DNA of 5,446 nt, from NCBI GenBank assembly GCA_026706505.1, contig JAPOYQ010000618.1, positions 1 to 5,446 of the forward strand, written 5' to 3'. This DNA is from Gemmatimonadota bacterium. Its GTDB lineage: Bacteria; Latescibacterota; UBA2968; UBA8231. The notes below the pieces were generated by a model. That model searched no databases and had not been told where the DNA came from. It was given only the letters and a program-made list of their open reading frames with translations. How positions within the stretch are numbered: position 1 is the first letter of the stretch; every line of letters starts with the position of its first letter. The position numbers and the translations under genes were made by a program. Below are positions 1 through 5,446 of the stretch, piece by piece.

Positions 1-447
1 ATCGGCGTGATGTTCGGCAACCCGGAGACCACTACTGGTGGGCGCGCCCTGCCCTTCTATTCTTCGGTGCGCATCGACATCCGCCGCATCGCCCGCGTCA
101 AAGATGGAGACCTCGATATCGGCAATCGCACTCGGGTCAAGGTCGTCAAAAACAAGGTGGCTCCCCCCTTTCGCGAAGCCGAATTCGACCTGATCTTTCA
201 CGGCGACTCAATCGGCATATCTTGGGAGGGCGACTTAGTCGATATCGGCGTTGACAAGGGGCTTGTGGAAAAGAGTGGGGCGTGGTTTTCCTACAACGGC
301 GAGCGCTTGGGACAGGGACGAGACAACGCCAAGGATTTTCTGCGCGAGCATCCAGAGATAGCCTCGGAGATCGAACACAAGTTGCGCGGCGAGTTGGGGC
401 TTGAGGCTGTGGTAGAGCAAGACGAGGCCAGTCAAGCAGGAGAATAA
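1..447 (+). CDS. recA: RecA recombinase, C-terminal part (5' end outside window)
   Basis: This is the C-terminal 148 residues of RecA, the ATP-dependent strand-exchange protein that also activates LexA self-cleavage. The window opens in frame at the residue matching Ile199 of E. coli RecA, so about 198 residues, including the Walker motifs, lie upstream. The visible part begins in DNA-binding loop L2 ([13 protein letters not shown], residues 2-14), whose Phe5 matches the key L2 phenylalanine. It continues through VRIDIRRIA and [14 protein letters not shown] into the C-terminal domain ([17 protein letters not shown], about 89-105) and ends in a short acidic tail ([10 protein letters not shown]), usual for RecA. 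A three-residue enlargement relative to E. coli sits at residues 66-74, where most RecAs have a GEGI-type loop. The TAA stop at 445-447 directly abuts the recX start, so the two are almost certainly cotranscribed. Identification is certain from the L2 motif. Confidence 0.98.
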   Translation: MGVMFGNPETTTGGRALPFYSSVRIDIRRIARVKDGDLDIGNRTRVKVVKNKVAPPFREAEFDLIFHGDSIGISWEGDLVDIGVDKGLVEKSGAWFSYNGERLGQGRDNAKDFLREHPEIASEIEHKLRGELGLEAVVEQDEASQAGE

Positions 448-936
448 GTGGACGACCAACTGCAAAAGGCCAAGGACGTCGCCTATCGCTATCTCAGCTA
501 TCGGGCGCGGTCTGTAGCGGAGATGCGCGACAAGCTAAAGGAGAAGGAATTTGCCGCCGAGATCGTCGCCGAGGTCATCGACGACTTGCAGCGTCAGAAG
601 CTCCTCGACGACCGCGAGTTTGCCCGGCGCTGGGTCGAGGCGCGGTTGCAGCGGGCCAATGGTGCGCGTAAACTAGCCCAGGATCTCAGGCACAAAGGCG
701 TGGCGGCAGGCGTGATTGACGAGGTCATCGCCGAGTACGCCGCAGCGCTCGATTCGAGCGAACGGGCGATTGAATTGTTGAGCAAGCAGGCTTGGCGCTA
801 CCGGGGATTGGCTCCGAATAAGGCCAAGCGTCGAATGCTGGGCTTGTTGGCCCGGCGCGGTTGCGATGAGGAAATGGCCAGAGCAGCGGTTGAACAGGTA
901 TGGCAGGAGTTAGCCAATGAAGTCGAGGGAGATTAG
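448..936 (+). CDS. recX: RecX, regulator of RecA
   Basis: RecX binds RecA filaments and modulates, usually inhibits, their assembly and strand-exchange activity. The protein is 162 residues, a normal family length, all-helical and charged, as expected for the tandem three-helix repeats of RecX. Repeat 1 covers about residues 10-50 (AYRYLSYRARSVAEMRDKL). Repeat 2 covers about 52-100 and carries the typical LLDDREFARRWVEARL signature. Repeat 3 covers about 105-158 (AWRYRGLAPNKAKRRMLGLLARRGCDEE). Translation starts at GTG 448-450, immediately after the recA TAA, with a Shine-Dalgarno-like AGGAGA at 438-443 inside the end of recA. This arrangement suggests coupled translation. The stop at 934-936 lies 20 bases inside alaS. 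Position behind recA is the classical context and strengthens the call. Confidence 0.95.
   Translation: MDDQLQKAKDVAYRYLSYRARSVAEMRDKLKEKEFAAEIVAEVIDDLQRQKLLDDREFARRWVEARLQRANGARKLAQDLRHKGVAAGVIDEVIAEYAAALDSSERAIELLSKQAWRYRGLAPNKAKRRMLGLLARRGCDEEMARAAVEQVWQELANEVEGD
905..909 (+). promoter_or_regulatory. Ribosome binding site of alaS, inside recX
   Basis: AGGAG lies seven bases before the ATG at 917, within the recX coding sequence. It supports the start that overlaps recX by 20 bases. The resulting N-terminus (MKSREIREAFLRFF) matches the usual beginning of bacterial AlaRS. Confidence 0.75.
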
Positions 937-3673
937 GGAGGCGTTCCTCCGTTTTTTCGAAGGTAAGGACCACGTGCGCGTGCCGAGCGCACCGGTCGTG
1001 CCGCAAGACGACCCCACTCTCTATTTTACCAATGCTGGCATGAATCAGTTCAAGGATGTCTTCTTGGGCTTGGGCCGGCGCGACTATACCCGGGCGGTTG
1101 ATACGCAGAAGGTCATGCGGGTGTCGGGCAAGCACAACGACCTCGACGAAGTCGGCTACAGCCCTTGGCACCATACTTTCTTTGAGATGCTGGGCAACTG
1201 GTCCTTTGGCGACTACTTCAAAAAAGAGGCCATCGAGTGGGGCTGGGAGTTAATTACCGAGCACTTTGGTTTGGAAAAGGAGCGGCTCTGGGCCACCGTC
1301 TTTGTGGGCGACGACGCGGTAGAAGCCGACGCGGAGGCTGAAGGGTTCTGGTATGAATGCACCGACCTGTTGCCGGGCCGCGTCGTGCGCTTGCCAGCCA
1401 AGGAAAACTTCTGGGAAATGGGCGAGACCGGCCCCTGCGGCCCTTGCTCTGAGATCCATTACTACTTGGGCGACGATTTGGCCGCGCAGGATCGCCGTAT
1501 GCTCATCGACGACACGGGCGATTTGGTTGAGATCTGGAACTTGGTCTTTATCCAGTACAACCGAGAGAAGAACGGGGCGCTACAACCACTGCCCGAGAAG
1601 CACGTGGATACCGGCATGGGCTTTGAGCGGATGTGCAGTCTTTTACAGGGAGTCGAGAGCAACTACGAGACCGATGTCTTTCAGCCGCTTATCGGTCGCA
1701 TCGCCGAGCTGACGGGTAAAGAGTACGGCGGCGAGCACCGCATCCCCATGCAGGTCATTGCCGACCACGTCCGCTCGCTCAGTTTCACCATGGCCGATGG
1801 CGCGATGCCCTCCAACGAAGGTCGTGGGTACGTCCTGCGCCGCATCTTGCGCCGCGCTGCGCGTTACGCCCGCCAGCTCGATCAGCACGACCCCTTTATT
1901 CATCAGTTGGTTGATACGTTGGGCGAAACTATGGGGCATGTCTTCCCGGAGGTCGCGGCTCGGAAGGATCACATCGCGCGAGTCATCTACTACGAGGAAG
2001 AGAGTTTTGGCAAGACCCTCGATCGCGGCTTGGACATCTTCGCGCGGTTTGCCGCTAAGGGACAGATTACAGGTGGCGATGCCTTCCAACTCTACGACAC
2101 CTATGGTTTTCCGCTGGACTTGACGGAGCTAATGGCCCGTGAGCAGGGGATTCCACTAGTCGAGCGAGAGGAATTCGATCACGAGCTTGAAGCCCAGCGG
2201 CAGCGCTCGCGGCTTGTGGCAGAGGGGACGGCGATAGCCGCTAAGAGGACTGAGGCAAGATACCAAGTCACCAAAGTTGTGGCAGAAGTTGCGGCGGAGG
2301 TTGCGAAGAGGGATGGGTCAGAGGCTGCGGTGGAAGGTGCGGCGAGGATTGAGGAAAGCCTCCAACGTACCAAAGTTGTGGCAGAAGCTGCGGCGAGGGC
2401 TTCGGCAGAACATGGAGACCATTCACGATTTGTCGGCTACGACGAGTTGGAAGTAGAAGCTTGGGTGGTAGAGGCCGACGGTGACGAGGACGGTTCCGCG
2501 TGGTTCATGCTGAATAAGACTCCCTTTTACGCCGAGGCGGGAGGCCAAGTCGGCGACCGAGGCCAGATTGAGGGCGAAGGTTTTGTCGTCGAAGTCGAGA
2601 CCGCAAAGAAGGAATACGGTGGCATCATCCACCACGGGCGCTTGGTGGAGGGCGAAATCGCGGCGTTGAGGGGTAGAGTTAATGCCCAAGTTAATCGCCA
2701 AGCTCGCATGGCCGCCGAGCGCAACCACACGGCGACCCATCTGTTGCACGAGTCGCTGCGGCGGACCCTCGGCGATCACGTAGGGCAGATGGGTTCGCTG
2801 GTAGCGCCGGACCGCTTGCGCTTTGACTTTTCGCATTTCGCTGCGATTGATCCCGAGCAGTTGCGCGAAATCGAAGAGCGGGTCAACGAGCAGATTCGCG
2901 CTGATCTGGAAGTGAGTGCCTTTCAAGAGGAGTTGGAAAAAGCTAAGGCCATGGGGGCGCAGGCACTCTTTGGCGAGAAATACGAGGACCAGGTCCGCGT
3001 GGTGCGGATCGGCGACTTTAGCTTAGAGCTGTGCGGCGGCACCCACGTGCGCTCGACCGGCGAGATCGGCGCATTCGATTTGCTCTCCGAAAGCGGCATT
3101 GCCGCTGGCGTCCGGCGCAGCGAGGCATTGACCGGCGAGGGAGCCGAGCGGGTCGCTCGCCAACGGCGGCAGGTGTTGGCGGAATTGGGGACCCGGCTCA
3201 ATGCCGCGCCCGAAGAATTAGCGGACAAAATCGAGGCGCTCTTGGGGCGCAACCGCCAGTTGGAGCGAACCCTCGACGAATTGCGACGCCGGGTCGCAGC
3301 GCTAGAGACGAGCGATCTATCGAATGGGGCACGCGAAGTGGCAGGGGTCCGGGTTGTGGCGCGACGCACTGAGGCAGAGGACGTGCCCAGCCTGCGGGCC
3401 ATGGCCGACGGACTGCGCGAGAGCTTGGGGTCGGGAGTTGGCGTGTTGGGGGCGGATATCGGCGGCAAGGTTTCCTTTATCGCCGTTGTTACCGACGACT
3501 TGATCAAGGGCCGTGGGCTGAAGGCCGGCGATATTGTGCGCGGCGTGGCGCAGCTAGCCGGCGGCTCGGGTGGCGGCAAGCCGCACTTGGCCCAGGCCGG
3601 TGGACGCGACCCGGGCAAACTCGACGAGGCGCTAGAACAAGCGGCGCACATCGTCGAGCAGCAGCTAAAATAA
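917..3673 (+). CDS. alaS: Alanyl-tRNA synthetase, full length, with internal repeat insert
   Basis: This cytoplasmic class II synthetase charges tRNA(Ala) with alanine and hydrolyses mischarged Ser/Gly-tRNA(Ala). The catalytic core shows YFTNAGMNQFKDVFLG (36-51), GKHNDL with HHTFFEMLGNWSFGDYF (71-101), ETGPCGPCSEIHY (170-182) and NEGRGYVLRRILRR (300-313). The editing domain has the zinc ligands His604, His608 (HTATH), Cys706 and His710 (CGGTH). Residues 766-797 look like a coiled coil, followed by the C-Ala domain with GGSGGGKPHLAQAGG (882-896). At 918 residues it is about 40 longer than E. coli AlaRS. The editing ligands are each shifted by exactly 40 from E. coli (564, 568, 666, 670), so the excess lies before the editing domain, in the repeat-rich segment at 433-504. 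No key residue is missing and the frame is intact, so it should be functional. It begins inside recX and ends 12 bases before the next gene, in the same reading frame as that gene. Confidence 0.99.
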   Translation: MKSREIREAFLRFFEGKDHVRVPSAPVVPQDDPTLYFTNAGMNQFKDVFLGLGRRDYTRAVDTQKVMRVSGKHNDLDEVGYSPWHHTFFEMLGNWSFGDYFKKEAIEWGWELITEHFGLEKERLWATVFVGDDAVEADAEAEGFWYECTDLLPGRVVRLPAKENFWEMGETGPCGPCSEIHYYLGDDLAAQDRRMLIDDTGDLVEIWNLVFIQYNREKNGALQPLPEKHVDTGMGFERMCSLLQGVESNYETDVFQPLIGRIAELTGKEYGGEHRIPMQVIADHVRSLSFTMADGAMPSNEGRGYVLRRILRRAARYARQLDQHDPFIHQLVDTLGETMGHVFPEVAARKDHIARVIYYEEESFGKTLDRGLDIFARFAAKGQITGGDAFQLYDTYGFPLDLTELMAREQGIPLVEREEFDHELEAQRQRSRLVAEGTAIAAKRTEARYQVTKVVAEVAAEVAKRDGSEAAVEGAARIEESLQRTKVVAEAAARASAEHGDHSRFVGYDELEVEAWVVEADGDEDGSAWFMLNKTPFYAEAGGQVGDRGQIEGEGFVVEVETAKKEYGGIIHHGRLVEGEIAALRGRVNAQVNRQARMAAERNHTATHLLHESLRRTLGDHVGQMGSLVAPDRLRFDFSHFAAIDPEQLREIEERVNEQIRADLEVSAFQEELEKAKAMGAQALFGEKYEDQVRVVRIGDFSLELCGGTHVRSTGEIGAFDLLSESGIAAGVRRSEALTGEGAERVARQRRQVLAELGTRLNAAPEELADKIEALLGRNRQLERTLDELRRRVAALETSDLSNGAREVAGVRVVARRTEAEDVPSLRAMADGLRESLGSGVGVLGADIGGKVSFIAVVTDDLIKGRGLKAGDIVRGVAQLAGGSGGGKPHLAQAGGRDPGKLDEALEQAAHIVEQQLK
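2213..2428 (+). repeat. Degenerate in-frame tandem repeat inside alaS
   Basis: The segment encodes an Ala/Glu/Val-rich stretch (AlaS residues 433-504) between the tRNA-recognition region and the editing domain. The clearest pair is 2270-2305 versus 2369-2404, exactly 99 bases (33 codons) apart. They match at about 31 of 36 positions and share a run of 19 identical bases. At protein level they read QVTKVVAEVAAEVAK (450-464) and QRTKVVAEAAARASA (483-497). Weaker related units start at 2213 (LVAEGTAIAAKR) and around 2324 (AAVEGAARIEES; 2334-2347 matches 2385-2398 at 13 of 14 bases). This gives roughly four degenerate units 16-21 codons long. Arginine is mostly AGG/AGA here (5 of 7 codons), whereas CGN dominates in the rest of alaS. 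I infer an internal duplication or a small inserted element; it keeps the frame and is likely a helical linker. Confidence 0.8.
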
Positions 3674-3685
3674 GCGAGCTTATTT
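3668..3685. promoter_or_regulatory. 18-base hyphenated palindrome at alaS stop / GGGPS start
   Basis: AAATAAGC-GA-GCTTATTT is an inverted repeat with perfect 8-base arms. As RNA it would form a stem of about 7 bp with a CGAG loop. It contains the alaS stop codon (TAA 3671-3673), fills the whole intergenic gap and ends one base before the GTG at 3686. It is strikingly AT-rich for this GC-rich region. The only weak Shine-Dalgarno candidate (GCGAG, 3674-3678) falls in the loop and its edge. The hairpin could damp translation initiation of the downstream gene, act as an mRNA processing or stability element, or be a protein-binding site. It is a poor rho-independent terminator because the stem is AT-rich and only three T residues follow it within the arm. 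The symmetry is seen directly; any function is inference. Confidence 0.45.
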
Positions 3686-4432
3686 GTGGCTAGCAGTGTA
3701 CTGCAACACTTACTAGACATCCGCCACCGCCGTGGCGCAGGCTACTTGCCCTTGCTAGATCCAGATCGGTTGGCTCCAGACGAATTGGAGGCTCGCGCCC
3801 AACTCTGCGTTGCGGCCGGGGCCGATGCCATTCTCATCGGCACGAGCCTGATGTTTTCGTCGCGCAACGCGGTCTGTTTCGAGCGCGTCCGAGCCAAGGT
3901 CGATGTGCCGGTGATCAGCTTTCCCGGAAGTTCGGGCCAAGTGGTGCCGACGGCCGATGCGATCCTCTTTCTGTCGCTGGTCAGCGGGCGCAACCCCGAG
4001 CTCTTGATCGGCGAGCACGTCAAGGCCGCTCCCCTGATCCACGAGTACGGCATTGAGACCATCCCCACTGGGTATATGCTGGTCGAGTCGGGGACCTTGA
4101 CATCCGTGGAATTTATGAGCGATACTCGGCCCATTCCGCGCGACAAGATCGACATTGCCATGGCCCACGCCTTGGCGGCCGAGTACTTGGGCATGCGGCT
4201 TATTTACCTAGAGACCGGCAGCGGCGCTTGCGCTTCTGTGCCCGACGAAATGGTGAGCGCGGTCGCCGATTGCGTCTCGGTGCCGGTCGTCGTCGGCGGC
4301 GGCATCCGCGACCCGGGGGTGGCGCGGGCCAAGGTAGAGGCCGGCGCGGGATTCGTCGTCACGGGCAGCGTCGTCGAAGACGATCAGCAACGCCTGTGCG
4401 CCCTGAGCCGAGCAGTACACGCAAAAGAATAA
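3686..4432 (+). CDS. Geranylgeranylglyceryl phosphate synthase family protein (GGGPS/PcrB-like, group II type)
   Basis: This family of TIM-barrel prenyltransferases joins a polyprenyl diphosphate to the 3-hydroxyl of sn-glycerol-1-phosphate. It is the first committed step of archaeal ether lipids; bacterial members make prenylglyceryl phosphates. The 248 residues show the family landmarks in order: LLDPD (23-27), AGADAILIGTS near 43-53, FPGSS (79-83), SGRNPELLIGEH, PTGYMLVESG (127-136), LGMRLIYLETGSGA (168-181, with the conserved Glu176), the phosphate-binding VVGGGIR (202-208) and VTGSVVE (225-231). The ALAAEYLGMRL and SGRNP blocks resemble group II enzymes (methanogens, Bacteroidetes) more than Bacillus PcrB. 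Thr177 stands where many members have Ala. The GTG start is the only reasonable one, because the alaS stop is four codons upstream in the same frame. The ribosome site is weak and sits in a palindrome. Prenyl chain length cannot be read from the sequence. The family call is firm; the substrate is inferred. Confidence 0.92.
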   Translation: MASSVLQHLLDIRHRRGAGYLPLLDPDRLAPDELEARAQLCVAAGADAILIGTSLMFSSRNAVCFERVRAKVDVPVISFPGSSGQVVPTADAILFLSLVSGRNPELLIGEHVKAAPLIHEYGIETIPTGYMLVESGTLTSVEFMSDTRPIPRDKIDIAMAHALAAEYLGMRLIYLETGSGACASVPDEMVSAVADCVSVPVVVGGGIRDPGVARAKVEAGAGFVVTGSVVEDDQQRLCALSRAVHAKE

Positions 4433-4434
4433 TT

Positions 4435-4439
4435 AGGAG
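4435..4439 (+). promoter_or_regulatory. Ribosome binding site of ptsH
   Basis: AGGAG follows the GGGPS stop (TAA 4430-4432). Its distance of 12 bases to the ATG at 4452 is longer than optimal. No alternative in-frame start closer to it gives a better HPr N-terminus, and His15 falls at the canonical number with this ATG. Confidence 0.55.
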
Positions 4440-4451
4440 TAGCAATAGGTA

Positions 4452-4724
4452 ATGGTTGAAAAGACGGCCACGATCAACAATCCACTGGGTATTCACGCTC
4501 GTCCAGCCGCGCTCTTAGTGCAGACGGCGGCGCAATTCAAGGCCGAGATTTATCTGTCCAAAGGCGACGTCGATGGGGTCAACGGCAAGAGCATCATGGG
4601 CGTGATGATGCTGGCCGCCGAGCAAGGGGCCCAAGTCGACGTCCGGGCCGAGGGCGAGGATGAGGACGCGGCCGTCGAGGCCATGGTCTCACTGCTAGAG
4701 AGCACATTCGAGGGGCAAATTTGA
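4452..4724 (+). CDS. ptsH: Phosphocarrier protein HPr
   Basis: HPr accepts a phosphoryl group from enzyme I on a histidine and passes it to sugar-specific EIIA domains or regulatory targets in the cytoplasm. The 90-residue protein has the normal HPr length. The active-site block is NPLGIHARPAALLVQTA (10-26), with the phosphorylated histidine at exactly position 15 and the supporting Arg17. The second block, GVNGKSIMGVMMLAAEQG (42-59), places Ser47 where Gram-positive HPr has regulatory Ser46. The KSIMGVM context is the one recognised by HPr kinase/phosphorylase. The fold ends in the usual acidic helix (DEDAAVEAMVSLLESTF). The gene lies 19 bases after the GGGPS stop, and its TGA overlaps the TTG start of ptsI. 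Classical HPr is certain; whether it feeds sugar transport or only regulation cannot be told, as no EII component is in the window. Confidence 0.98.
   Translation: MVEKTATINNPLGIHARPAALLVQTAAQFKAEIYLSKGDVDGVNGKSIMGVMMLAAEQGAQVDVRAEGEDEDAAVEAMVSLLESTFEGQI
4710..4715 (+). promoter_or_regulatory. Ribosome binding site that fixes the ptsI start
   Basis: GAGGGG lies five bases before the TTG at 4721, inside the last codons of ptsH. There is no ATG or GTG in the enzyme I frame near the conserved N-terminus, so this site together with the TTG/TGA overlap decides the start. Confidence 0.7.
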
Positions 4725-5446
4725 CCGCGACCAGTGAACATAGGGTTTTCGATGGTATATGCGTTTCTCCCGGTATTGGCATTGGCCGGGCTTTCGCATA
4801 CGACAAGCAGGCCCCGGTTATTACTCGCCAGCGCGTTGCGCCGTATCTGGTTGGGGAGGAGATCGAGCGCTTTCGCAACATACTCCACCAGGCTGGGGAC
4901 GAGATTCGGCGCATTCGCCGCTGGGTCGCCAGCGAGCAGGGCGAGGAACTGGCGCAGATATTCGACGCCCAGCTAGCCATGCTAGAGGACTCATCCATCA
5001 TAGAGCGCACCGAGGCATTGATCCTCGAAAAGCACTATTCGGCCGAGCGGGCGTACGCCGAGGAGCTAGAGAAAGTCAAAGAGGCCTTTGGCAGCATTGA
5101 GAACGAATACCTGCGGGCGAGGGTAAGCGACATCGCAGATATCGAAAATCAGGTATTGATGCGGTTAGCAGGGGGCGAAGTCAAAGCACTCGATTCGCTC
5201 CGCGCCAACACGATTGTCCTAGCCCACGACTTGCTGCCCTCGGAGATGGTGCGCTTAGAGCGCCGCCGGATTAAAGGCGTGGTGCTCGATGCCGGCGGCG
5301 CGGCTTCGCACGCGGCCATCATCGCCCGCTCGTTGCAGCTACCCACGGTGGTCGGCACTGGCGACTGCTCGCAGCAAGTAGCAGACGGCGACTTGGTGGT
5401 CGTCGATGGCAACGAAGGCCAAGTCCACCTGCGGCCCGATGCCCTC
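4721..5446 (+). CDS. ptsI: PTS enzyme I, N-terminal part (3' end outside window)
   Basis: Phosphoenolpyruvate-protein phosphotransferase takes phosphate from PEP onto a histidine and hands it to HPr, the first step of the PTS. The 242 visible codons cover the N-terminal half of a protein usually about 570-590 residues long; the C-terminal PEP-binding barrel lies past the window. The sequence begins MTATSEHRVFDGICVSPGIG, with the family's SPGIGIGRAF motif at 16-25. The helical HPr-binding subdomain follows (FDAQLAMLEDSSI, and EYLRARVSDIADIENQVL). The swivelling phospho-histidine domain has LDAGGAASHAAIIARSL, with His197 matching E. coli His189, then VVGTGD and VVVDGNEGQVHLRP. The usual GGRTSH or GGATSH reads GGAASH here. 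The start is TTG at 4721, forming a 4-base TTGA overlap with the ptsH stop, a sign of coupled translation. The order ptsH-ptsI is the classical one. Confidence 0.96.
   Translation, partial: MTATSEHRVFDGICVSPGIGIGRAFAYDKQAPVITRQRVAPYLVGEEIERFRNILHQAGDEIRRIRRWVASEQGEELAQIFDAQLAMLEDSSIIERTEALILEKHYSAERAYAEELEKVKEAFGSIENEYLRARVSDIADIENQVLMRLAGGEVKALDSLRANTIVLAHDLLPSEMVRLERRRIKGVVLDAGGAASHAAIIARSLQLPTVVGTGDCSQQVADGDLVVVDGNEGQVHLRPDAL

Noticed and set aside
725..1174. A 149-codon minus-strand frame across the recX/alaS junction
   Set aside because: It is opposite two confidently identified overlapping genes and shows no family motif.
2385..2411. Small GAAGC/GCTTC and GCAG/CTGC inverted pairs within the alaS repeat, as evidence for a palindromic mobile element
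   Set aside because: Arms of only 4-5 bases are expected by chance in such biased sequence. The direct repeats are the supported signal.
3671..3688. Possible stop-codon readthrough fusing AlaS to GGGPS, since both are in the same frame with four codons between
   Set aside because: Both proteins have normal, self-standing termini. Nothing resembles a known readthrough signal, and a one-in-three chance explains the shared frame.
3668..3690. Rho-independent terminator after alaS
   Set aside because: The stem is AT-rich and short, there is no run of T after the hairpin, and the downstream gene starts one base later. It is better described as a palindrome of unknown role.
2923..3720. A 265-codon open frame on the minus strand
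   Set aside because: It lies entirely opposite the conserved editing and C-terminal parts of alaS, is Ser/Arg/Ala-rich low-complexity sequence, and has no recognisable domain. It is an antisense shadow of GC-rich codons.
4734..4976. Plus-strand frame with a hydrophobic N-terminus resembling a signal peptide (MNIGFSMVYAFLPVLALAGL)
   Set aside because: It is read out of frame through the well-conserved N-terminus of enzyme I and becomes Arg/Ser-rich nonsense. The enzyme I frame explains this DNA fully.

Overview
The window is a densely packed, GC-rich bacterial chromosome segment. All six genes lie on the + strand and are separated by 0-19 bases or overlap. In order they are: the 3' part of recA, recX, alaS, a bacterial homologue of the archaeal ether-lipid enzyme geranylgeranylglyceryl phosphate synthase (GGGPS), ptsH (HPr), and the 5' part of ptsI (PTS enzyme I). 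Both ends of the window cut through a gene. There is no stretch over 300 bases without a gene, and I saw no RNA gene, IS element, CRISPR array, convincing promoter or rho-independent terminator. The layout looks like one transcription unit extending beyond both edges.

Organism: recA-recX-alaS is a widespread bacterial order. The AlaS core (RVSGKHNDL, HHTFFEMLGNWSFGDYF) and a group II-type GGGPS together suggest the Fibrobacteres-Chlorobi-Bacteroidetes (FCB) superphylum or a related, possibly uncultured lineage. GGGPS homologues are known there but absent from most other Gram-negatives. This placement is inference from family resemblance, not a phylogeny.

Region by region: 1-447 holds the RecA DNA-binding loop L2 through the C-terminal domain. 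448-936 is RecX, the RecA modulator, starting directly after the recA stop. 917-3673 is a complete alanyl-tRNA synthetase whose start overlaps recX by 20 bases. It is about 40 residues longer than E. coli AlaRS, and the excess maps to an Ala/Glu/Val-rich internal repeat before the editing domain. 3686-4432 is the GGGPS homologue, preceded by an 18-base hyphenated palindrome that fills the gap and includes the alaS stop. 4452-4724 is HPr, with both the catalytic His15 and a regulatory-type serine. 4721-5446 is enzyme I, starting at a TTG that overlaps the ptsH stop and running past the phosphorylated histidine to the window edge.

Functionally the unit combines recombination control (RecA/RecX), translation (AlaS), a membrane-lipid or prenyl-glycerol enzyme, and the general PEP-dependent phosphorelay (EI to HPr). 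No novel defence or mobile system is visible. The points most worth following are the archaeal-type lipid enzyme in this operon, the in-frame repeat in alaS, and the palindrome at the alaS/GGGPS junction.
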